DNA from: Novosphingobium sp.
GTDB taxonomy: Bacteria > Pseudomonadota > Alphaproteobacteria > Sphingomonadales > Sphingomonadaceae
Reading direction: 5' to 3'
NCBI GenBank assembly: GCA_016719755.1
Contig: JADJYM010000015.1
Span: 620,001-684,000 of the forward strand
Length of the DNA: 64,000 bases
Positions 32,997 to 44,651 of the stretch are shown here, in pieces. Made by a program: the position numbers and the translations under genes. Positions within the stretch are counted from its first letter, which is position 1; each line of letters starts with the position of its first letter. Below the pieces are notes generated by a model, which did not search any database, had not been told where the DNA came from, and was given only the letters and a program-made list of their open reading frames with translations.

Positions 32997-35208
32997 ATGT
33001 CAGAAGCAGCCAGCCCGATCACCCCCGATGTCGTCGCCGCTCACGGCCTGTCCGAGGAGGAATACGCCCGCGTGCTCCACGCGCTGGGGCGTGAACCCAA
33101 CCTGGTCGAGCTGGGCATCTTCTCGGTGATGTGGTCGGAGCACTGCTCCTACAAGTCGAGCCGCCTGCACCTCAAGAAATTGCCGACCGAGGCACCCTGG
33201 GTGATCTGCGGCCCGGGCGAGAACGCGGGCGTGATCGACATTGGCGATGGCCCCGATGGTCAGAAGATGGCCGCGATCTTCAAGATGGAGAGCCACAACC
33301 ACCCCAGCTACATCGAGCCCTATCAGGGCGCGGCAACGGGCGTTGGCGGCATCCTGCGTGACGTGTTCACCATGGGCGCGCGGCCCGTGGCCAACATGAA
33401 CGCGCTGCGCTTTGGCCGCCCCGATCACCCCAAGATGAAAAGCCTGGTCAAGGGCGTCGTCGCCGGGATCGGTGGCTATGGCAACTGCGTCGGCGTGCCG
33501 ACGGTGGGCGGCGAGACCAATTTCCACAAGGCCTATGACGGCAACATCCTGGTCAACGCGATGACCGTGGGCGTCGCCGATGCCGACAAGATCTTCTATT
33601 CCGCCGCAACCGGGATCGGCAACCCGATCGTCTATGTCGGCTCCAAGACCGGGCGCGACGGAATCCATGGCGCGACCATGGCCAGCGCCGATTTCGGCGA
33701 GGATTCCGAAGCCAAGCGCCCGACCGTGCAGGTCGGCGATCCCTTCACCGAAAAGCTGCTGATCGAGGCCTGCCTCGAACTGATGGCGACCGATGCGATC
33801 GTGGCGATCCAGGACATGGGCGCGGCCGGGCTGACCTCGTCCTCGGTCGAAATGGCGACCAACGGCAAGGCCGGGATCGTGCTCGACATGGACAAGGTGC
33901 CGTGCCGCGAAGAGGGCATGACCCCTTACGAGATGATGCTGAGCGAAAGCCAGGAGCGGATGCTCATGGTGCTCAAGCCCGGCAAGGAAGCCGATGGCCG
34001 AGGCGATCTTCCGCAAGTGGGAGCTGGATTTCGCGGTGATCGGCGAAGTGACCGATACCGGCCACATGGTGCTGACCTGGCAGGGCGAGACGGTCTGCGA
34101 CATTCCGCTGGGACCGCTGGCCGAAGACGCCCCGCTGTATGACCGCCCTGCCCTCAGCCTCGAAGACTACAAGGCCTGGGCGGGGGTCAAGCCGTTGGAA
34201 GACGTGCCCGCCAGCGCGGATCTTGGCGCGGATCTCGTCAGGCTGATGGGCTGCCCGGATCTCGCCAGCCGTCGCTGGATCTGGGAGCAGTACGACAGCC
34301 AGGTCGGTGCGGACACGCTTCAGAAAAGCGGCGGCGACGCGGCGGTGGTGCGCCTCCACGGCACGCGCAAGGCGCTGGCGATCAGCACCGACTGCACCCC
34401 GCGCTATTGCTATGCCGACCCCTATGAAGGCGGAAAGCAAGCTGTTGCGGAAACCTATCGCAACATCAGCGCGGTGGGGGCGACGCCGCTGGCGATCACC
34501 AACTGCCTCAACTTCGCCAATCCGCAGCGCCCCGAAATCATGGCCCAGATCGTCGAGGCGCTGCGCGGCATGGGCGATGCCTGCCGCGCGCTCGACTATC
34601 CGATCGTTTCGGGCAACGTCAGCCTGTATAACGAAAGCAAGGCGACCGGCGGCGGCTCGGCGATCCTTCCCACCCCCGCGATCGGCGGCGTCGGCCTGAT
34701 GCAGGATCATTCCGCCATGGCCACGATCCGCTTCAAGGCGGAAGGCGAAGCGATTTTCGTGATCGGCCAGTCCAACGGCCACCTCGGCCAATCGCTGTGG
34801 CTGCGCGAATTGCACGGCCGCGAGGACGGCGCCCCGCCCCCGGTCGACCTGGCGAAGGAACGCGCCCACGCCGAATTCGTCCGCCAGCTGGTGACCGAGG
34901 GCAAGGTGACAGCGGTGCATGACGTGTCGGACGGCGGCCTGCTGGTCGCGCTCGCCGAAATGGCGCTGGCCGGCGGGATCGGCTGCACGGTCGAGGAAAT
35001 CGGCGATCACTTCACCGCCTTTGGCGAGGATCAGGCGCGCTATGTCGTGACCAGCGCGAACGCGCAAACGATCCAGGCGGCGGGCATCCCGATGACCCGC
35101 ATCGGCACCACCGGCGGCAGCGCGATTCTGGGGCCGGGCTTCTCGGTTGAACTGGCCACCTTGCGCGAGGCGAACGAGGCCTTCTTCCGCGACTGGATGG
35201 CAGTCTGA
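32997..35208 (+). pseudogene. purL: Phosphoribosylformylglycinamidine synthase (PurL) with apparent +1 frameshift
   Basis: PurL makes FGAM from FGAR, glutamine and ATP in purine synthesis. Frame one (from ATG 32997) has the N-terminal motifs [12 protein letters not shown] and [19 protein letters not shown]. It loses homology at about residue 332, where [11 protein letters not shown] should continue as [18 protein letters not shown]. That sequence sits in the next frame from 33994. Removing one base near 33993 restores one protein of about 736 residues, the normal alphaproteobacterial PurL length. The frameshifted first frame ends at 34142. Because the gene is normally needed for purine prototrophy and both parts are otherwise intact, a sequencing error or very recent mutation is most likely. 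Confidence 0.85.
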
Positions 35209-35210
35209 CT

Positions 35211-35235
35211 TCGTCCCGGACCTGATCCGGAACGA
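35211..35235. repeat. Imperfect palindrome of the GTCCCGGAC repeat family
   Basis: TCGT-C-CCGGA-CCTGA-TCCGG-A-ACGA, 3 nt after the purL stop and before the convergent coq4. Same family as 23558-23578 and 41016-41104. It may end transcription of purL. Confidence 0.55.
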
Positions 35236-35257
35236 CGACTATAGGGCCGGATAGGCC

Positions 35258-36070
35258 TTACGCCGCCTGCTGCACTGGCGCCATCAGGTCATAGGGATCG
35301 ACCCCCGCCGCGCGCCACATCGCGTGGGCCTGGCGGTAATAGCGCGGCTCGGTCATGCCGAGATAGCGGCGCGCATCCTCGTACTGCATGGCCAGCAGTT
35401 CGCGGATCGGCATTTCGACCAGGCGCGGGCAGATCTTGCCCAGCTTCTGCGCCTCGCGCACGGCGCGGAACACGGGAACCTTGACGGTCTTGCGCTTGGC
35501 GATCTCCACCGCACCGGCATAGCCAAGGAAAAGATGGGCAAGCGCGGGCTGCTGGCTGTAGGTGAAGGCCAGCACACACTGTTCGCCCAGCGCATCGCGG
35601 CCAAACCCGGTCAGCACGTGAAGCAGATCGTGGGTGTCGCGCATCCGGCGGAAATACCAGTCGACCTGATCGTTGAAGTACATATCGGGCGAACGGTACG
35701 TGTTCAGTTCGTCGACCAGCCCCTGCGCTGATAGCCCCTCGCGCTCCATGAAGTCGCAATAGACGTGGGCCAGGCTGCCCGCAGGCAGCTTGCGCAGGGT
35801 TTCGTGATCGTCGAGAATCTCGACCAGGCAGGGCTCACTGTCACGGATCGCCTTGCCGCGTTCCGAAGTTAGGAACTTCTTCGCCGCTTCATAGGCGCCG
35901 GTCCAGGGGAGCGATTCGAAGATCGGCGCGACTTCCGCCGTATTCTCCTTGTCCTTCACCAGGTTCTTGAAATGCCGCCACGCGCGCGGAAAATTATAGC
36001 GCATCGCGGGCCGCGTCGGCAGCATCAGCGGCAGTTCGGCGGCGGGTGAAATGGCGGTCTGCATGTTCAT
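35258..36070 (-). CDS. Coq4-family ubiquinone biosynthesis protein
   Basis: 270 residues. The diagnostic Coq4 motif HDLLHVLTGFGRDALGE fits HDxxH-x11-E, the zinc-binding site used in C1 decarboxylation and hydroxylation of ubiquinone precursors. ESLPWTGAYEAAKKFLTSERG precedes it. Alphaproteobacterial Coq4 proteins are known but not universal. Start MNMQTAISP at 36070; ATG 36064 is an alternative. No ubi genes are adjacent. Confidence 0.9.
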   Translation of the reverse strand: MNMQTAISPAAELPLMLPTRPAMRYNFPRAWRHFKNLVKDKENTAEVAPIFESLPWTGAYEAAKKFLTSERGKAIRDSEPCLVEILDDHETLRKLPAGSLAHVYCDFMEREGLSAQGLVDELNTYRSPDMYFNDQVDWYFRRMRDTHDLLHVLTGFGRDALGEQCVLAFTYSQQPALAHLFLGYAGAVEIAKRKTVKVPVFRAVREAQKLGKICPRLVEMPIRELLAMQYEDARRYLGMTEPRYYRQAHAMWRAAGVDPYDLMAPVQQAA

Positions 36071-36180
36071 GGCAAGGCTGATATTGCGAACTACTTACAG
36101 AATTGTCAATAGCTGAATTGCGCTGGTTAAGGCACCGCCATCGCCCTACTCCATCACGCATTAACGGAACGGGATGAGTG

Positions 36181-36756
36181 ATGGGAAAGCGCTGGCCACT
36201 GGCCGTCGGATTTGTCGCGGGGCTATCGGCTGTCTGGCTGGGCTTAGCCACCGGGCATGACGCAGCCGATCAATGGAGCCGCGCGGCGCGCTGGACCGCC
36301 CGCATCGGACTGCCGATCTTTCTGCTGACTTACGCCGCTTCCTCGCTTGGGCGGCTCTGGCCGGGCGGGCTGACAAGATCGCTCTGGCAGGACCGGCGCT
36401 GGTGGGGATTGGGCTTCGCCGCTTGCCACACGGTGCACCTCTATGCGCTGGTCCGGGCGCTTGACGCGAAAGGCGAGGAGCGCACTCTCGCCTCGTTGCT
36501 GCCCGGCGGCCTGGCCTATGCCGTCATTCTGGCCCTGGCACTGACGTCAAGCGATGCCGCGATGCGGAAGCTCCGCAGAAACTGGAAACGCCTGCACAGC
36601 GCCGGGATTCACTATATCTGGCTGATCTTCACCCTGGCCTATGCCGGACGGCTGATGAATGCCGATACCCGGCCCGAGGCGATCTACGGGGTCGGCCTGT
36701 GCCTGGCCGCCCTGGCCGTGCGGATCGCGGCCTGGCGCAAGGGCAAGCGGGCCTAG
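36181..36756 (+). CDS. Ferric-reductase-like transmembrane protein
   Basis: 191 residues, about six helices. Pairs of histidines in FAACHTVHLYALV and HSAGIHYIWLIF on opposite helices look like bis-heme ligands of the ferric reductase / MsrQ (YedZ) fold. No MsrP partner is adjacent. ATG 36181 follows GGGATGAG; a GTG at 36178 is also in frame. Its stop overlaps serB's by 4 nt (convergent). Confidence 0.75.
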   Translation: MGKRWPLAVGFVAGLSAVWLGLATGHDAADQWSRAARWTARIGLPIFLLTYAASSLGRLWPGGLTRSLWQDRRWWGLGFAACHTVHLYALVRALDAKGEERTLASLLPGGLAYAVILALALTSSDAAMRKLRRNWKRLHSAGIHYIWLIFTLAYAGRLMNADTRPEAIYGVGLCLAALAVRIAAWRKGKRA

Positions 36757-37631
36757 ACCCAGTCGCCTTCCGGAATGCCGAGCAGGCGCAGCACATTGGT
36801 GAGATCGCCCCGGTCGATCCAGCCATCACCCGCCGCGCGGGCCTTGGGCTTGGCGTGATAGGCGATGCCATAAGTGGCGGCGGCGATCATCGGGATGTCG
36901 TTGGCGCCGTCGCCGGTGGCAAGGCTGATCGCATGATCGCCGATCCGCGCCGCCTCATCGCGGAGGACCCGCTCCTTGACCGAACTGTCGGTGATCGCCC
37001 CGACGAGGCCGCCGGTCAGCGCGCCCTCACCCACTTCCAGCCGGTTGCCCACCACCAGTTCGAACCCCAGCTGCTCGGCCACCGGGTCGGCGAACTGGTG
37101 GAAACCGCCCGTCACCAGCACGGTATGGCAGCCGCGCGCCTTCAGCGTGGCGACCAGAGTCTTCGCGCCCGGCATCGGCCGGATGCGCGTGGTCAGGCAA
37201 TCGCGGATCGCGTCTTCGGAAAGGCCGCGCAGCAGCAGCACGCGTTCGCGCAGCGCGGCGGAAAAATCGAGCTCACCCTGCATCGCGCGCTCGGTAATCG
37301 CGGCGATCTGCGGCTTGAGGCCCGCATAGTCGGCCAGTTCGTCGATGCATTCCTGCCCGATCATGGTCGAATCCATGTCGGAAACGAACAGATGCGGCAC
37401 CTGCGGTTCGTGATCCGCCACCAGCAGGTCGCAGGGGCCAAAGCAGGCGTCCAGCACCTCGCGCAGCCGCGCCGCTTCGCCAGCCACGACATCGAGTTGC
37501 AGCGTCCGGTCGCAGAAATCCATCAGTTCCGCACGCGCCAGCTTCATGCCCGCGGCCTCGATCCGGGGCACCGCCTTCTCAAGGCTTGCGGAAAGGTGGG
37601 CGGGGTCTGCTATCAGGCGGGCAATGAGCAC
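36753..37631 (-). CDS. serB: Phosphoserine phosphatase
   Basis: 292 residues from GTG 37631. HAD phosphatase that completes serine synthesis. Motif [17 protein letters not shown] (Asp nucleophile), motif [12 protein letters not shown], motif [22 protein letters not shown]; an ACT-like N-terminal domain precedes. The GTG has an excellent GAGGAAG Shine-Dalgarno 5 nt upstream and gives the usual [10 protein letters not shown] start. An ATG at 37676 would run into miaA. The divergent miaA starts at 37624, so the two genes overlap by 8 nt at their 5' ends. Confidence 0.93.
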   Translation of the reverse strand: MLIARLIADPAHLSASLEKAVPRIEAAGMKLARAELMDFCDRTLQLDVVAGEAARLREVLDACFGPCDLLVADHEPQVPHLFVSDMDSTMIGQECIDELADYAGLKPQIAAITERAMQGELDFSAALRERVLLLRGLSEDAIRDCLTTRIRPMPGAKTLVATLKARGCHTVLVTGGFHQFADPVAEQLGFELVVGNRLEVGEGALTGGLVGAITDSSVKERVLRDEAARIGDHAISLATGDGANDIPMIAAATYGIAYHAKPKARAAGDGWIDRGDLTNVLRLLGIPEGDWV

Positions 37632-38580
37632 GGTATCTTCCTCAACTTCGGCGGGCCTGCCGCCGTGCGCGCTCATCGCAGGGCCGACCGCCAGCGGCAA
37701 GAGCGATTGCGCGGTGCGGCTTGCGCTGGCGCTGCGGGCGCGGGGCCGCGAAGGCGTGGTCATCAACGCCGACAGCGCGCAGGTCTATGCCGATCTTGCC
37801 GTCCTGTCGGCGCGGCCGGGCGAGGAGGAGATGCAGGGCATTGCCCACCGCCTGTTCGGGCAATGGGACGGTGCCGAGGCCTGCTCGGCCGCCGACTGGG
37901 CGGCACGCGCGCGCGAAGCGATTGCCGAGGTTCATGCGGCGGGCGCCGTGCCGATCCTGGCCGGGGGCACCGGCCTTTATATGCGCACCCTGCTGGATGG
38001 CATCGCGCCGGTCCCGGAAATCGACCCACTGATCCGCGCCGCCGTGCGCGCCATGCCGGTGGCAGAGGCCCACGCCGCGCTTTCCCGCGAGGACCCGGCG
38101 CGGGCCGCCCTCCTTGCCCCCGCAGACAGCCAGAGGGTGTCGCGCGCGCTGGAAGTGGTGCGCTCTACCGGGCGCACCCTGGCCGATTGGCAGCAGGAGT
38201 TGAGCGGCGGGATTGGCGACAAGGTAGCGCTCCACCCGCTTGTGCTCCTGCCCCCGCGCGACTGGCTCTATCGTCGCTGCGACCAGCGGTTTGCCGCCAT
38301 GCTGGCGGGCGGCGCGATTGCCGAGGTCGAGGCGCTGCTGGCGCGCGGGCTCGATCCGGCGCTGCCGGTGATGCGCGCGATCGGCGTGCCGGAAGTGGCC
38401 GCCTATCTGGCCGGAGAGATCGATCTGGCCGAGGCCGGGGCGCGCGGCGCGCAGGCCACGCGCAACTACGCCAAGCGCCAGTTCACCTGGTTCCGCCGCC
38501 AGTCGCCGCCGGAGTGGCCACGCAGCGCAGCGGAATATTGCGACACAGATACTGCGTTCGCACTTTTATTGCGCACTTAG
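37624..38580 (+). CDS. miaA: tRNA dimethylallyltransferase
   Basis: 318 residues. Adds a dimethylallyl group to A37 of tRNAs reading UNN codons. P-loop [16 protein letters not shown], then [35 protein letters not shown] and the DSQR segment ([14 protein letters not shown]). Start ATG 37624 lies head-to-head with serB. The ilvB promoter begins 4 nt after its stop. Confidence 0.96.
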   Translation: MSTVSSSTSAGLPPCALIAGPTASGKSDCAVRLALALRARGREGVVINADSAQVYADLAVLSARPGEEEMQGIAHRLFGQWDGAEACSAADWAARAREAIAEVHAAGAVPILAGGTGLYMRTLLDGIAPVPEIDPLIRAAVRAMPVAEAHAALSREDPARAALLAPADSQRVSRALEVVRSTGRTLADWQQELSGGIGDKVALHPLVLLPPRDWLYRRCDQRFAAMLAGGAIAEVEALLARGLDPALPVMRAIGVPEVAAYLAGEIDLAEAGARGAQATRNYAKRQFTWFRRQSPPEWPRSAAEYCDTDTAFALLLRT

Positions 38581-38583
38581 CGC

Positions 38584-38612
38584 TTGACATGATATTTCCT
38601 GTCTCCTATCGC
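38584..38612 (+). promoter_or_regulatory. Putative sigma-70 promoter of ilvBN
   Basis: TTGACA (38584-38589), exactly 17 nt spacer, then TATCGC (38607-38612). The -35 box is consensus and the -10 box is weak. It lies directly after miaA and about 120 nt before ilvB. Confidence 0.55.
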
Positions 38613-38657
38613 GCCTCCACTTGCCGCCGAGGCGGCACTTGCGCGAGTTGGAGAGGA

Positions 38658-38685
38658 GACCCGGCACAGTTCGCTGTGCCGGGTC
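38658..38685 (+). promoter_or_regulatory. Leader hairpin upstream of ilvB (possible attenuator)
   Basis: GACCCGGCACAG, TTCG tetraloop, CTGTGCCGGGTC: a perfect 12-bp stem in the ilvB leader, preceded by a smaller TGCCGCC/GGCGGCA hairpin (about 38621-38638). Only TTT follows, so termination would be weak. No branched-chain-rich leader peptide is seen. Confidence 0.55.
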
Positions 38686-38731
38686 GGCTCTTTAGGGGCG
38701 CCGCAAAGATGAAATACGAAAGGGTTATGCA

Positions 38732-40474
38732 GTGAGCGAGGAGCGCAGCGGCGCGGGGATTCTGGTCGAAAGCCTGGTCCGACAGGGAGTCGAATACGTG
38801 TTCGGCTATCCCGGCGGCGCGGTGCTGCCGATCTATGACGCGCTGTTTGGCGACGCGCGCATCCGCCACATCCTGGTCCGGCACGAGGCCGGCGCCGCCC
38901 ATGCGGCGGAGGGCTATGCCCGCTCCACCGGCAAGCCCGGCGTGGTCCTTGTCACGTCGGGACCGGGCGCGACCAATGCGGTCACGGGGATCGCCGACGC
39001 CTTCATGGATTCGATTCCGCTGGTGGTCATCACCGGGCAGGTTCCGACCGGACTGATCGGATCGGACGCGTTCCAGGAGGCCGACACGATCGGCATCACC
39101 CGCCACTGCACCAAGCACAACTATCTGGTGAAGGACCCGTCCGAACTCGCCGCGATCATCGACGAGGCGTTCCAGATCGCCACCACCGGCCGCCCCGGCC
39201 CGGTGGTGATCGACATTCCCAAGGATGTCCAGATTGCCTCGGCCCGGCTGGACGAGGGCGCCCCGCAGCGCCAGATCCGCTACAATCCGCCCAGCACGGC
39301 AGCAGAAGGCGACATCGCCCGCGCGATCGAACTGATCGCTGCCGCCAGGGCGCCGATCTTCTACACCGGCGGCGGCGTGATCAATTCCGGCCCGCGCGCG
39401 GCAGAGCTGCTGCGCCAGTTGCAGGCGCTGACCGGCGCCCCGGTCACCTCCACCCTGATGGGGCTCGGAGCCTTCCCCGCCGACCATCCTGACTGGCTGG
39501 GCATGCTGGGCATGCACGGCACCTACGAATCGAACATGGCGATGAACCGGGCCGACCTGATGGTCTGCATCGGCGCGCGCTTCGATGACCGGGTGACCGG
39601 ACGGCTTGACGCGTTTTCGCCGGATTCGATCAAGATCCACATCGATATCGACCGTTCCTCGATCAACAAGACGGTCCATGTCGACCTGCCGATCGTGGGC
39701 GATTGCGCCGCCGTGCTGGAACAGCTGATCGCCGCATGGGGCAAGCGTCAGGCCCGCGATCTTACCGAATGGAAGGCCCGGATCGACGGCTGGCGCGCGC
39801 GCCAGAGCCTGGCCTATCCGGCTAACAAGGCCGCGATCATGCCGCAGCTGGCGGTCGAGCGGCTGTTTGCGCTGACCAGGGACCGCAACCCGGTGATCGC
39901 CACCGAGGTCGGCCAGCACCAGATGTGGGCGGCGCAGTACTTCCCGTTCTATCAACCGAACAAGTGGCTCACCTCGGGCGGGCTGGGCACCATGGGTTAC
40001 GGCCTGCCCGCCGCGATCGGCGCGCAGCTGGGCAATCCGGACAGTCTGGTGATCGACATTGCCGGCGATGCCTCGATCCAGATGAACATCCAGGAACTGG
40101 GCACGGCGACCCAGTACCGCCTGCCGGTCAAGGTCTTCATCCTCAACAACGAGTGGATGGGCATGGTCCGCCAGTGGCAGGAACTGACCTATGAAAGCCG
40201 CTATTCCAACTCGTACTCCGACAGCCTGCCCGATTTCGTGCGGCTGGCAGAGGCTTACGGCTGGAAGGGTATCCGCATCGAGGACGAAAGCCAGCTCGAC
40301 GCCGGGATCCAGGCGATGATCGACCATGACGGGCCGGTGATCGTGGACTGCCTGGTGGCCAAGGAAGCCAACTGCTTCCCGATGATCCCCAGCGGGGCGG
40401 CGCATACCGACATGATCCTCTACGGCGATACCGTGGCGGGAACCATGGACGATGAAGCCAAGGCGCTGGTCTAA
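38732..40474 (+). CDS. ilvB: Acetolactate synthase large (catalytic) subunit
   Basis: 580 residues. Thiamine-diphosphate enzyme making acetolactate or acetohydroxybutyrate, the first step of valine/isoleucine/leucine synthesis. [16 protein letters not shown] opens the protein; the activator glutamate is in [15 protein letters not shown]; the TPP motif is [15 protein letters not shown]...[10 protein letters not shown]. Starts at GTG 38732 with AAAGGG upstream. Directly followed by ilvN (13 nt). Likely feedback-controlled by valine through IlvN. Confidence 0.96.
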   Translation: MSEERSGAGILVESLVRQGVEYVFGYPGGAVLPIYDALFGDARIRHILVRHEAGAAHAAEGYARSTGKPGVVLVTSGPGATNAVTGIADAFMDSIPLVVITGQVPTGLIGSDAFQEADTIGITRHCTKHNYLVKDPSELAAIIDEAFQIATTGRPGPVVIDIPKDVQIASARLDEGAPQRQIRYNPPSTAAEGDIARAIELIAAARAPIFYTGGGVINSGPRAAELLRQLQALTGAPVTSTLMGLGAFPADHPDWLGMLGMHGTYESNMAMNRADLMVCIGARFDDRVTGRLDAFSPDSIKIHIDIDRSSINKTVHVDLPIVGDCAAVLEQLIAAWGKRQARDLTEWKARIDGWRARQSLAYPANKAAIMPQLAVERLFALTRDRNPVIATEVGQHQMWAAQYFPFYQPNKWLTSGGLGTMGYGLPAAIGAQLGNPDSLVIDIAGDASIQMNIQELGTATQYRLPVKVFILNNEWMGMVRQWQELTYESRYSNSYSDSLPDFVRLAEAYGWKGIRIEDESQLDAGIQAMIDHDGPVIVDCLVAKEANCFPMIPSGAAHTDMILYGDTVAGTMDDEAKALV

Positions 40475-40487
40475 GGGGGACGCACCG

Positions 40488-41006
40488 ATGATGAAGATCA
40501 AGCAAGAGGCGTCGGAACGCCACGTCCTGACCATCACGGTCGATAACGAGGCGGGGATTCTCGCCAAGATCGCCGGACTGTTCACCGCGCGCGGCTATAA
40601 CATTGACAGCCTGACCGTGGCCGACATTACCGAGAACCACTCGGTCAGCCGGATCACGATCGTCACCCACGGTCCGCCGGCGGTGATCGACCAGATCCAC
40701 GCCCAGCTGGACCGGCTGGTGCCGGTGCACAAGGTGGTCGACCTCACCGAAATGGGCGCCCACGTCGAGCGCGAGCTGGCGCTGGTCAAGGTGGCCGGAA
40801 CCGGCGAGGCCCGGGTCGAGGCGCTGCGCCTGGCCGACGTGTTCCGCGCCAAGGTGGTTGACACCACCACCCACAGCTTCGTGTTCGAACTGACCGGCAC
40901 GCCCGACAAGATCGACCGCTTCGTTTCGCTGATGCGCGAACTGGGGCTGGTCGAGGTTGGCCGCACCGGCGTAGTCGGGATGATGCGGGGAGCCGAAGCG
41001 GCCTAG
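40488..41006 (+). CDS. ilvN: Acetolactate synthase small (regulatory) subunit
   Basis: 172 residues. The N-terminal ACT domain (HVLTITVDNEAGILAKIAGL, GYNIDSLTVADITENHSVSR) binds valine. The C-terminal domain (VFRAKVVDTTTHSFVFELTG) completes the activation surface. ATG 40488 lies 8-9 nt after AAGGGGG; ATG 40491 is an alternative. Partner of IlvB. Confidence 0.96.
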   Translation: MMKIKQEASERHVLTITVDNEAGILAKIAGLFTARGYNIDSLTVADITENHSVSRITIVTHGPPAVIDQIHAQLDRLVPVHKVVDLTEMGAHVERELALVKVAGTGEARVEALRLADVFRAKVVDTTTHSFVFELTGTPDKIDRFVSLMRELGLVEVGRTGVVGMMRGAEAA

Positions 41007-42143
<1,137 letters not shown>

Positions 42144-42171
42144 GCCAGACGGCACACCATCTGCGAAACGG

Positions 42172-42200
42172 GGCCGGCGGAGCGATCCGCCGGCCTCTTT
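42172..42200 (+). terminator. Intrinsic terminator after ilvC
   Basis: GGCCGGCGGA (42172-42181), loop GCGA, TCCGCCGGCC (42186-42195), then TCTTT. A perfect 10-bp stem 28 nt after the ilvC stop. Confidence 0.9.
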
Positions 42201-42255
42201 GCATCTGCGCGCGGCGGGGGTAACCTTGTCCATCCGCTCCATGGAGTTCCCCCGC

Positions 42256-44580
42256 ATGCTTCGTCTTGCCGGTATCTTGCTGCTTGCCAGTGCGATGACG
42301 CCCGCAGCAGCCCAGGCGGCGACGCCTGCCGCAGCGGCCTCCCCCCATGTCCTGTGTCTGAGCGAGCAGACCAGCGCGGCAGACCGCAAGAGCGCGGGCG
42401 ATGCGGCGCGCGCGATGATCGAGGGTCAGAACGGCGCGGACACGCGGCTGCGCGGCGCGGTCAAGAAGCTTGTCGACGCCTGCACCGCCAGGGAGCGCTG
42501 GAGCCCGCAGATCAGCGCCGCCGCCAGCAACCACCTGTGGTTCATGCTGCTGGAAGGCACCCTGGGGCTGGGTCTGGACAGCGCCGGACTGGACCGCGAT
42601 GCGCTGCTGGCCTTTGCCGAGCGCCTGCCCGAAGCCGATCGCAAGCCGTTCTTCTCGTCCGCCGAGCCGATGAGCGCGGCTTTCCGGGCGCGGATATCGA
42701 ACCTGATCGGCCAGGCCCGGCTGAAGGGCGATAGCCCCGCGCTGCGGCCGGTGATGATAGATTACCTCTATACCGCCGGCAACATGCGCGCCACGGGTGA
42801 GCACCTGACCAGGATTTCAGGCAAACCCGGAGGCCCGGTGCCCGTGGCCGGCGGTGCGGCGCCCCCGGCGGAAGATCCACGCGCCTGCCTGATCGCGCGG
42901 GTGCCGGCAGATCACGAGAAACTGGTCCAGTCGATCCGCAGGCAAGTGTTTCCCGGCGAAGTGACCGGAACCACGATACCCGAGGACCCCTATCGCAAGG
43001 CGGCGGCCGAGCGCTGCGTTGACAGCGAGGGCTGGCCGGTCGCCTATACCGCAACCGCAGCCGATCTGCTGTTTGGCGAAGTGCGGGCGCAATTGATCGG
43101 CCCGCGACTGAAGCAACAGGGATACGATCTTGCCCGGCTGGACAGCTATCTCACCAGCCAGACCGCCGAGCGGCTGCACAGGCTCAAGTGGCTGAGCGAG
43201 CGCAATCAGGATTTCTCCCGCGACTGGTCCCTTTTGACCGGCCTTGTCGGCCAGCAACCGCGCGACCCAGCGCAAAAGGAGCTGCTGCTCCAGTATGTCA
43301 GAAATCGCTCCGAGGCTGACCGCGCACTCAGAATCTTCGCGGCGGTCCAGCAAATCAATACCGGTTCCTATATCTCGCAGGGATGGCAGGTTCTGCCGGC
43401 GCTGGAAGCCAGCCGCCCGGTGATCCGCGAACGCGTGCTGAGCAAGGAGGAGAAGGCCGAGGTCGCGCGGCTGGCCAGGTCCTATGCTGCCGGTTACCAG
43501 CAAGGCGGCAGGACCCTGCCCGAATTGCAGCGGCTGATGGACCTGGGCCAGAGCGGCGACAAGGCAGCGATGATCGCGGCCCGCGATGCCCTGGCGCGCG
43601 GTGTTCCGTTCGATCTCAGCTCGCACTACTCGGACCTGAACATCGATACGACCCCCTTCCGGATGTTCACTGAACGGCTGACCGCGATCTGGACCGCGAT
43701 GATCTGGCACCGGTTCGGCTATGACGATGCCTCGCGCCGCTACATGAAGCCCTGCGTTGGCGGGCTTTATGGCGAGGTCTACAAGCACGAGAAGGACGGC
43801 GTGGCCGCGATGCTGGCCAGCGATGGCACGGTCCGACCGGTCAATTCACAGGGCATCCAGATGGATCAGTCGGCTGACGGCTGCGGCTTTACCCTGCTGG
43901 GCGTCCCCGCTGCACAGGCCAGGGGAGCCACGGTCCTGCAATTCTATGACAAGCGCGGATCGTTTGGCGCGCTGGGCAACCGCGCCCCGGCCCGCGATTT
44001 TGCGATCACCGGGGTCAGGTTCTCGCCAATGATGGGCGATGCCCGGTTTCTGCAGAGCAAGTTCGAGGAGCATCTGACCATGCGCCGCGCGGGCCTGATG
44101 TATGATGCACGCAGTGGACTTCGGACGTTCGCCACGCCGACCCTGCTCGTCACCATGCCCTGGTACAATCACTATGCCCGCGAAACCGGGCAACTGGCCA
44201 AGCTGGATCAGGCCGATGCGCAGAGCAACGAAGCGATCGCCGCGCGCCTGCGGGCGGAAGCCCGGTCGCGCGTCGCTGCCTGGGAACGCGCCCTCGAAAG
44301 GCACAAGGAGGAACCGCTCAACCAGACGCGGCGCGACCAGTTGATGTATGCAGCGTCAGCGCTGGGCGGTGCCTACTGGCAGGAATACAAGCGGCTGGTG
44401 CCCGATCCCCAACCAGTCATCACCGACGCGCCGCGCATGGTCGGCAGCGGGGCCGGGTCATCCGGCTACCGCGAGGTCGAGGTGCGATCCTATGACCGCA
44501 ACGGCACCTACACCGGCTCCACCCGGATGAGCGCCGCCTGGGCCGACATCATGAAGATGACTTCGGGCCCGCCGCGCTAG
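42256..44580 (+). CDS. Large secreted protein of unknown function
   Basis: 774 residues from ATG 42256 (MLRLAGILLLASAMTPAAAQ), a Sec signal peptide ending AQA. The GGAG 9 nt upstream supports this start over ATG 42241. I recognise no domain. The mature part has regular helical repeats rich in Ala/Leu/Arg, cysteines scattered (HVLCLSEQ, DACTARE, RACLIAR, KPCVGGLYG, DGCGFTLL) and a final Tyr/Ser/Thr-rich tail. The first 230 residues and the stretch SHYSDLNIDTTPFRMFTERL look most conserved-like. It stands alone between ilvC and the YceI gene. Probably periplasmic or exported. Confidence 0.7.
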   Translation: MLRLAGILLLASAMTPAAAQAATPAAAASPHVLCLSEQTSAADRKSAGDAARAMIEGQNGADTRLRGAVKKLVDACTARERWSPQISAAASNHLWFMLLEGTLGLGLDSAGLDRDALLAFAERLPEADRKPFFSSAEPMSAAFRARISNLIGQARLKGDSPALRPVMIDYLYTAGNMRATGEHLTRISGKPGGPVPVAGGAAPPAEDPRACLIARVPADHEKLVQSIRRQVFPGEVTGTTIPEDPYRKAAAERCVDSEGWPVAYTATAADLLFGEVRAQLIGPRLKQQGYDLARLDSYLTSQTAERLHRLKWLSERNQDFSRDWSLLTGLVGQQPRDPAQKELLLQYVRNRSEADRALRIFAAVQQINTGSYISQGWQVLPALEASRPVIRERVLSKEEKAEVARLARSYAAGYQQGGRTLPELQRLMDLGQSGDKAAMIAARDALARGVPFDLSSHYSDLNIDTTPFRMFTERLTAIWTAMIWHRFGYDDASRRYMKPCVGGLYGEVYKHEKDGVAAMLASDGTVRPVNSQGIQMDQSADGCGFTLLGVPAAQARGATVLQFYDKRGSFGALGNRAPARDFAITGVRFSPMMGDARFLQSKFEEHLTMRRAGLMYDARSGLRTFATPTLLVTMPWYNHYARETGQLAKLDQADAQSNEAIAARLRAEARSRVAAWERALERHKEEPLNQTRRDQLMYAASALGGAYWQEYKRLVPDPQPVITDAPRMVGSGAGSSGYREVEVRSYDRNGTYTGSTRMSAAWADIMKMTSGPPR

Positions 44581-44651
44581 ACATTTGACCTGAGCGTGCC
44601 TTCGGGGCAGGATTGCGAATTGTTCGCAGGTCCTTCCCCGGAGATTTTCTC

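Noticed and set aside
38589-38735. Possible ilvB leader peptide frame ATG ATA TTT ...
   Set aside because: It starts inside the -35 to -10 region of the promoter, is not rich in Ile/Leu/Val, and continues an upstream antisense-type frame.
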